From: Rugamonas rubra
GTDB lineage: Bacteria; Pseudomonadota; Gammaproteobacteria; Burkholderiales; Burkholderiaceae_D
Assembly (NCBI RefSeq): GCF_900114705.1
Contig: NZ_FOTW01000033.1
Coordinates: 1 to 64,000 of the forward strand
Direction of reading: 5' to 3'
Length of the DNA stretch: 64,000 bases
In this document: positions 59,473 to 64,000 of the stretch, piece by piece
How the letters are laid out: each line of letters opens with the position of its first letter
Numbering within the stretch: position 1 is the first letter of the stretch
Notes under the pieces: model-generated
Databases searched by the model: none
The model's input: only the letters and a program-made list of their open reading frames with translations
What the model was told of the DNA's origin: nothing
Program-made: the position numbers and the translations under genes

Positions 59473-61471
59473 GGCTTTCCAACAAGCGGGTGCGGGCATT
59501 TTCGGTGCGGACAACTTCGTCCACCGGAATGTAGTAATCGCGTTTGTAGTTAAAGGTATGCACAATGATCGCCGCCATGGTCGCCACGAAGCCGACCACC
59601 GCCAGCAGCCACATTTGCCAGATCAAGGCGAAGCCGACCGCCGCGCTCAGGGCGGAGATGACGAAACCGGCCCAGGTGTTCTTCGGCATGTGGATCGCCA
59701 CGAAGTCTTTCACCGGACGCTTGTAGCCGCTCTTCTTCATGTCGGCGAAGGTGTCGTTGTCATGCACTTGCGGCGTGAAGGCGAAGTTGTAGTCCGGCGG
59801 TGGCGACGAGGTCGACCATTCCAGGGTACGGCCGTCCCACGGGTCGCCGGTGAAGTCGCGCAGCTGTTCGCGGCGCAGGTAGCTGACGAAGAACTGCACC
59901 AGCATGGCGGCGATACCCAGCGCGATCAGCACGGCGCCGAAGGCGGCGATCTGGAACCAGATCTGCAGCGACGGGTCTTCGAAGTGGCTCATGCGGCGGG
60001 TCACGCCCATCAGGCCCAGCACGTACAGCGGCATGAAGGCGAAGTAGAAGCCGATCACCCACAGCCAGAACGACCATTTGCCCCAGTAGCTGTCGAGCTT
60101 GTAGCCGAAGGCCTTAGGGAACCAGTAGTTGATACCCGCGAACAGACCGAACAACACGCCGCCGATGATGACGTTGTGGAAGTGGGCGATCAGGAACAGG
60201 CTGTTGTGCAGCACGAAGTCGGCTGGCGGCACGGCCAGCAGCACGCCGGTCATGCCACCGATGACGAAGGTGATCATGAAGGCGATCGACCACATCATCG
60301 GCAGCTCGAAGCGGATGCGGCCACGGTACATGGTGAACAGCCAGTTGAAGATCTTGGCGCCGGTCGGGATCGAGATGATCATCGTGGTGATGCCGAAGAA
60401 GGAGTTGACGCTGGCGCCGGAACCCATGGTGAAGAAGTGGTGCAGCCAAACCAGGTAGGACAGGATGGTGATGACCACGGTGGCGTAGACCATCGAGGTG
60501 TAACCAAACAGACGCTTGCTGGAGAAGGTCGAAACAACTTCCGAGAAGATGCCGAACACCGGCAGCACCAGAATGTAGACCTCGGGGTGGCCCCAGATCC
60601 AGATCAGGTTCACGTACATCATGGCGTTGCCGCCCATGTCGTTGGTGAAGAAGTTGGTGCCGAACATGCGGTCGAGCGACAGCATGGCCAGGACTGCGGT
60701 CAGCACCGGGAAGGCGGCGACGATCAGCACGTTGGTGCACAGCGAGGTCCAGGTGAAGACCGGCATTTTCATCAGGGTCATGCCCGGCGCGCGCATCTTG
60801 ACGATGGTGACGATCAGGTTGACGCCGGACAGCAAGGTGCCGACCCCGGCGATCTGTAGCGACCAGATGTAGTAGTCCACCCCGACGTCTGGGCTGGCCA
60901 GGATGCCGGACAGCGGCGGATAGGCCAACCAGCCGGTGCGGGCGAATTCGCCGACGAACAGCGAGACCATGGTCAGCACGGCGCCGAAGGTGGTCATCCA
61001 GAAGCTGAAGTTGTTCAGGAAGGGGAAGGCGACGTCGCGCGCGCCGATCTGCAGCGGCACCACGTAGTTCATGAAGCCGGTCACCAAGGGCATGGCGACG
61101 AAGAAGATCATGATCACGCCGTGGGCGGTGAAGACCTGGTCGTAGTGGTGCGGCGGCAGGAAGCCGGCTTGGTCGCCGAAGGCCAGCGCCTGTTGGGCGC
61201 GCATCATCAGCGCGTCGGTGAAGCCGCGCAGCAGCATGACCAGACCGAGGATCATGTACATGATGCCGATCTTCTTGTGGTCGATGCTGGTGATCCAGTC
61301 GCGCCACAGGGTGCCCCAGACGCGGAAGTAGGTCATGGCGCCAAGCAGCGCCAGGCCGCCGAGGGCGACCATGCAGAAGGTCGCCAGCAGGATAGGTTCG
61401 TGGTAGGGAATCGCATCCCAGCTCAACCGGCCGAAGATGAGCTTCGTCAAATTAATTTCGTCGTGCATCAT
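59465..61471 (-). CDS. cyoB: Cytochrome bo3-type ubiquinol oxidase subunit I
   Basis: The catalytic subunit, 668 residues with about 15 membrane helices, which reduces O2 to water with electrons from ubiquinol and pumps protons. Signatures include FTAHGVIMIFFVAMP (low-spin haem histidine), WGHPEVYILVLP with the CuB histidine and cross-linked tyrosine, YLVWLHHFFTMG and AHFHNVIIGG. Length and N-terminal INLTKLIFGRLSWDAIPYHE match quinol oxidases rather than cytochrome c oxidases. It overlaps cyoA by 20 bases and cyoC by eight. Confidence 0.96.
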   Translation of the reverse strand: MMHDEINLTKLIFGRLSWDAIPYHEPILLATFCMVALGGLALLGAMTYFRVWGTLWRDWITSIDHKKIGIMYMILGLVMLLRGFTDALMMRAQQALAFGDQAGFLPPHHYDQVFTAHGVIMIFFVAMPLVTGFMNYVVPLQIGARDVAFPFLNNFSFWMTTFGAVLTMVSLFVGEFARTGWLAYPPLSGILASPDVGVDYYIWSLQIAGVGTLLSGVNLIVTIVKMRAPGMTLMKMPVFTWTSLCTNVLIVAAFPVLTAVLAMLSLDRMFGTNFFTNDMGGNAMMYVNLIWIWGHPEVYILVLPVFGIFSEVVSTFSSKRLFGYTSMVYATVVITILSYLVWLHHFFTMGSGASVNSFFGITTMIISIPTGAKIFNWLFTMYRGRIRFELPMMWSIAFMITFVIGGMTGVLLAVPPADFVLHNSLFLIAHFHNVIIGGVLFGLFAGINYWFPKAFGYKLDSYWGKWSFWLWVIGFYFAFMPLYVLGLMGVTRRMSHFEDPSLQIWFQIAAFGAVLIALGIAAMLVQFFVSYLRREQLRDFTGDPWDGRTLEWSTSSPPPDYNFAFTPQVHDNDTFADMKKSGYKRPVKDFVAIHMPKNTWAGFVISALSAAVGFALIWQMWLLAVVGFVATMAAIIVHTFNYKRDYYIPVDEVVRTENARTRLLESHV

Positions 61472-62432
61472 TGTTCTTCATCGAAAGTGTTGGCGCGGGC
61501 GTCTCGCAGTTGTCTTGCTGCTTGGCGCGTTTGGCATCGGCTGCCATCATCTTGTTCATGCAGACGGCGCCTTCGCCGACGCAGCGGTTCAGGATGGCGT
61601 CGTACAGCGCGGGATCGATGGCGCCGTAGCGGCGTACCGGATCGCGTTCGCTCGGCTTTTCCAGCGTCAAGTAGTTGGCGCGGTCGAGCGAGCCGCCGGC
61701 CGCCTTGGTGTCTTTGACCCAGGCGTCGAAATCGCTTTGGCTGACGCCGTGGTACTGGAAGCGCATGTGCGAGAAACCGGCGCCGCTGTAGTTGGCGGAG
61801 AAGCCCTCGTAGTTGCCCGGCTTGTTGATGACCGCGTTCAGCGTCGTCTGCATGCCCGGCATGGCGTAGATCTGGCCGGCCAGCGCTGGGATGTAGAACG
61901 AGTTCATCACGGTCGAAGCGGTGATCTTGTAGCGTACCGGCACGTCGACCGGGGTCACCAGCTCGTTGACGGTGGCGATGCCCTGCTCCGGATAGATGAA
62001 CAACCACTTCCAGTCCAGCGCGACCACTTGCACTTCCAGCACCTTGACGTCGGCAGCCAGCGGCCGCTTGGCGTCCAGACGTGTCAGCGGACGGTAGGGG
62101 TCGAGCAGGTGGGTGCTGATCCAGGTCAGCAGGCCGAGGGCGATGATGATCAACAGGGGCGCGCCCCAGATCACCAGTTCCAATTTGGTCGAGTGATCCC
62201 AGTCGGGTTCATATTTGGCGGCAGTATTACTTTTCCGATAACGCCAGGCGAAAAATATCGTCAGGGCGATCACGGGAACAATAATCAACAGCATCAACAG
62301 CGTAGAGACGACGATTAAGTGTCCCTGCTGAGCGGCAATATCGCCGGATGGATTCATCACCACAGTGTTGCAGCCCGCGAGCCACAGCAATGGGAGGAGG
62401 AATAGTCCGCGACGGGCTATCAAAGGAATCAT
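61452..62432 (-). CDS. cyoA: Cytochrome bo3-type ubiquinol oxidase subunit II
   Basis: A 326-residue lipoprotein subunit: lipobox LLWLAGC with Cys21, two membrane helices, then a periplasmic cupredoxin-like domain (VVALDWKWLFIYPEQGIATV, VNSFYIPALAGQIYAMPGMQ). CuA ligands are missing, as expected for a quinol oxidase. The C-terminus is longer than in E. coli, with several Cys residues. It is the first gene of cyoABCD-SURF1-regBA; the promoter must lie in 62433-62567, shared with the divergent MFS gene. Confidence 0.94.
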   Translation of the reverse strand: MIPLIARRGLFLLPLLWLAGCNTVVMNPSGDIAAQQGHLIVVSTLLMLLIIVPVIALTIFFAWRYRKSNTAAKYEPDWDHSTKLELVIWGAPLLIIIALGLLTWISTHLLDPYRPLTRLDAKRPLAADVKVLEVQVVALDWKWLFIYPEQGIATVNELVTPVDVPVRYKITASTVMNSFYIPALAGQIYAMPGMQTTLNAVINKPGNYEGFSANYSGAGFSHMRFQYHGVSQSDFDAWVKDTKAAGGSLDRANYLTLEKPSERDPVRRYGAIDPALYDAILNRCVGEGAVCMNKMMAADAKRAKQQDNCETPAPTLSMKNNDARRN

Positions 62433-62567
62433 GCGGTAATGTGCTTACAGAGGATTGAGAACATGCTACTGTAATGCCAACGGCGCAGACTGGCGATTGG
62501 ACACTTTGTCCTACCTACGGGCTAGCGCCGACTATAAGAAACTTTTGAGACGAAGCGAGACGATACT

Positions 62568-63932
62568 ATGTCAACAACAACGACAGGCTACGGCAGCACC
62601 CCCACCCCATCCTCTTCCACTTCCTCCAACCGTTCCAACAGTAGCAGCGGCGCGCGCAACATCAACGCCCGCGACGGCCATATCGCCCCCGGCGAGATCG
62701 CCATCGGCGTGGTCATCGGCCGCGCCTCCGAGTATTTCGACTTCTTTGTATACGCCATCGCCTCGGTGCTGGTGTTCCCTTTGGTGTTCTTCCCGCACGA
62801 AAGCCGACTCGACGGCACCCTGTATTCCTTCGCCATCTTCGCCCTCGCCTTCCTGGCCCGGCCGTTCGGCACCATCGCCTTCATGCAAATCCAACAACGC
62901 TTCGGCCGCGAGGCCAAGCTGACCCTGGCGCTGTTCCTGCTCGGCGTGTCCACCGCCGGCATTGCCTTCCTGCCAAGCTACGCCACCCTCGGCGGCGCCG
63001 CCATCGTGCTGCTGTCGGTGCTGCGCGTCGGCCAGGGCGTGGCGCTGGGCGGCTCCTGGGACGGTTTGCCCTCGCTGCTGGCGCTCAACGCGCCGCAGAA
63101 CAAGCGCGGCTGGTACGCCATGCTGGGCCAGTTGGGCGCGCCGGTCGGCTTCATCATCGCCGCCGGCCTGTTCGCCTACCTGCTGCAGGGCCTGTCGGCG
63201 GTCGACTTCCTCGACTGGGGCTGGCGCTATCCCTTCTACGTCGCCTTCGCCATCAACGTGGTCGCGCTGTTCGCCCGGCTGCGCCTGGTGTCGACGCCGG
63301 AATACTCGCACCTGCTCGACGAGCGCGAGCTGGAGCCGGTCAGCGTGAGCGAAATGGGCCATACGCAGGGCCGCAACATCGTCATCGGCGCGCTGGCCGC
63401 GCTGGCCAGCTACGCCCTGTTCCACCTGGTGACGGTGTTCCCGCTGTCCTGGATCAACCTGTATTCGAGCCGCTCGATCGGCGACTTCCTGCACCTGCAG
63501 ATGCTCGGCGCGGTGATCGCCGCAGGCGGCATCGTCGCCTCCGGCCTGATCGCAGACCGCTTCGGCCGCCGCCGCACCCTGGGCACGCTGGCCATGATGA
63601 TCGCCGTGTTCAGCGGCTTCGTGCCGATGCTGATGGACGGCGGAGAAATGGGCCAGAACATCTTCATCCTGGCCGGCTTCCTGCTGCTGGGCTTGTCGTA
63701 TGGACAAGCCGCCGGCGCCGTCACCGCCAACTTCGCCGCCAAGTACCGCTACACCGGCGCGGCCTTGACCTCGGACCTGGCCTGGCTGGTCGGCGCCGGC
63801 TTCGCCCCGCTGGTGGCGCTGGGGCTGTCGGCCAACTTCGGCTTGGGCTATGTCAGCCTGTACCTGCTGTCGGGCGCGGTCGGCTCGCTGGCGGCGCTGA
63901 GCCTGAACCGGGCGCTGGAGATTCGCGACTAG
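62568..63932 (+). CDS. MFS transporter, metabolite:H+ symporter type
   Basis: A 454-residue major facilitator protein with 12 helices and a long Ser/Thr/Asn-rich N-terminal tail (residues 1-32). GRASEYFDFFVYAIASVLVF in the first helix and RPFGTIAFMQIQQRFGREAK resemble the MHS subfamily, which includes proline/betaine, citrate and shikimate porters. The substrate cannot be read from sequence. Divergent from cyoA, with 135 bases between the starts. It ends 68 bases before the window edge; nothing further is seen there. Confidence 0.85.
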   Translation: MSTTTTGYGSTPTPSSSTSSNRSNSSSGARNINARDGHIAPGEIAIGVVIGRASEYFDFFVYAIASVLVFPLVFFPHESRLDGTLYSFAIFALAFLARPFGTIAFMQIQQRFGREAKLTLALFLLGVSTAGIAFLPSYATLGGAAIVLLSVLRVGQGVALGGSWDGLPSLLALNAPQNKRGWYAMLGQLGAPVGFIIAAGLFAYLLQGLSAVDFLDWGWRYPFYVAFAINVVALFARLRLVSTPEYSHLLDERELEPVSVSEMGHTQGRNIVIGALAALASYALFHLVTVFPLSWINLYSSRSIGDFLHLQMLGAVIAAGGIVASGLIADRFGRRRTLGTLAMMIAVFSGFVPMLMDGGEMGQNIFILAGFLLLGLSYGQAAGAVTANFAAKYRYTGAALTSDLAWLVGAGFAPLVALGLSANFGLGYVSLYLLSGAVGSLAALSLNRALEIRD

Positions 63933-64000
63933 GCGGCGGCACTACTATATAGAAGGCGGCTGCGGCCGCCCTCCCCGCCCGGCCGGAGCCGGCATGCTAA

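Noticed and set aside
1..64000. CRISPR arrays, tRNA or rRNA genes
   Set aside because: No regularly spaced direct repeats with unique spacers, no cloverleaf-type sequence and no rRNA segment was recognised. The tandem repeats found are a 13-bp x3 unit and in-frame 24-bp coding repeats.

Overview
The window is GC-rich, densely coded chromosomal DNA from a denitrifying betaproteobacterium. The gene families, the style of the quinol NO reductase, NirK, the class III ribonucleotide reductase and the imp-type type VI secretion cluster, and a family of GGGTCAGACCC palindromes all fit the Oxalobacteraceae (Massilia, Duganella or Janthinobacterium type). This placement is inferred from the sequence only.

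Layout. (1) 1-1510: the end of an IS4/IS50-like insertion sequence abuts a 3' gene remnant and an intact HNH nuclease gene. The composition is visibly more AT-rich, so this looks like a damaged, acquired defence-type pair. (2) 1538-11640: carbonic anhydrase, a small membrane protein, then an anaerobic block: a Dnr-like Crp/Fnr regulator, hemN, two NarK transporters, the NO sensor NsrR and, divergently, quinol NO reductase norB with a DUF2249 and a SirB2-like gene. (3) 11713-17314: unrelated genes (two orphans, an NTF2-like protein, a large Tat-exported SGNH-like/glycosidase-like protein, a TetR pair). (4) 17577-30006: nirK-nirV-sco, class III RNR (nrdD, a separate glycyl-radical ORF, nrdG), a hemerythrin/DUF2249/membrane operon, an alcohol dehydrogenase, a universal stress protein and an acyl-CoA ligase. 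(5) 30231-36013: a WS/DGAT acyltransferase, flavohemoglobin hmp, an NRAMP-like transporter and a coiled-coil membrane protein. (6) 36188-55499: one long minus-strand type VI secretion operon, tssJKLMA-orf-BC-hcp-EFG-vgrG, followed by a MORN-like protein, a small membrane protein and a DUF4157 putative effector. No tssH/clpV or PAAR gene is present. (7) 55729-62432: cyoABCD-SURF1-regB-regA, a bo3-type quinol oxidase apparently transcribed with a redox two-component system and closed by a clear terminator. (8) 62568-63932: an MFS transporter.

How it works together. Regions 2, 4 and part of 5 form an anaerobic/nitrosative programme: nitrate/nitrite transport, nitrite to NO (NirK), NO to N2O (NorB), NO detoxification (Hmp), oxygen-free haem and dNTP synthesis. 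narGHJI and nosZ are not in the window. Candidate regulatory sites tie these genes together. FNR/Dnr-type TTGAT-N4-ATCAA boxes lie upstream of the hemerythrin gene, a 34-codon ORF, the 27297-27662 gene and both divergent lipid genes (acyl-CoA ligase and WS/DGAT). NsrR-type dyads lie upstream of norB and hmp. RegBA next to cyo suggests oxygen/redox control of the aerobic branch.

Most notable observations: the class III RNR glycyl-radical segment on its own small ORF, the symmetrical FNR-type divergent promoters (one driving a Cys-rich microprotein candidate, the other driving storage-lipid genes), the SGNH-like domain with missing catalytic residues fused to a sugar-hydrolase-like barrel, and the DUF4157 cysteine-protease-like putative effector in the T6SS cassette.
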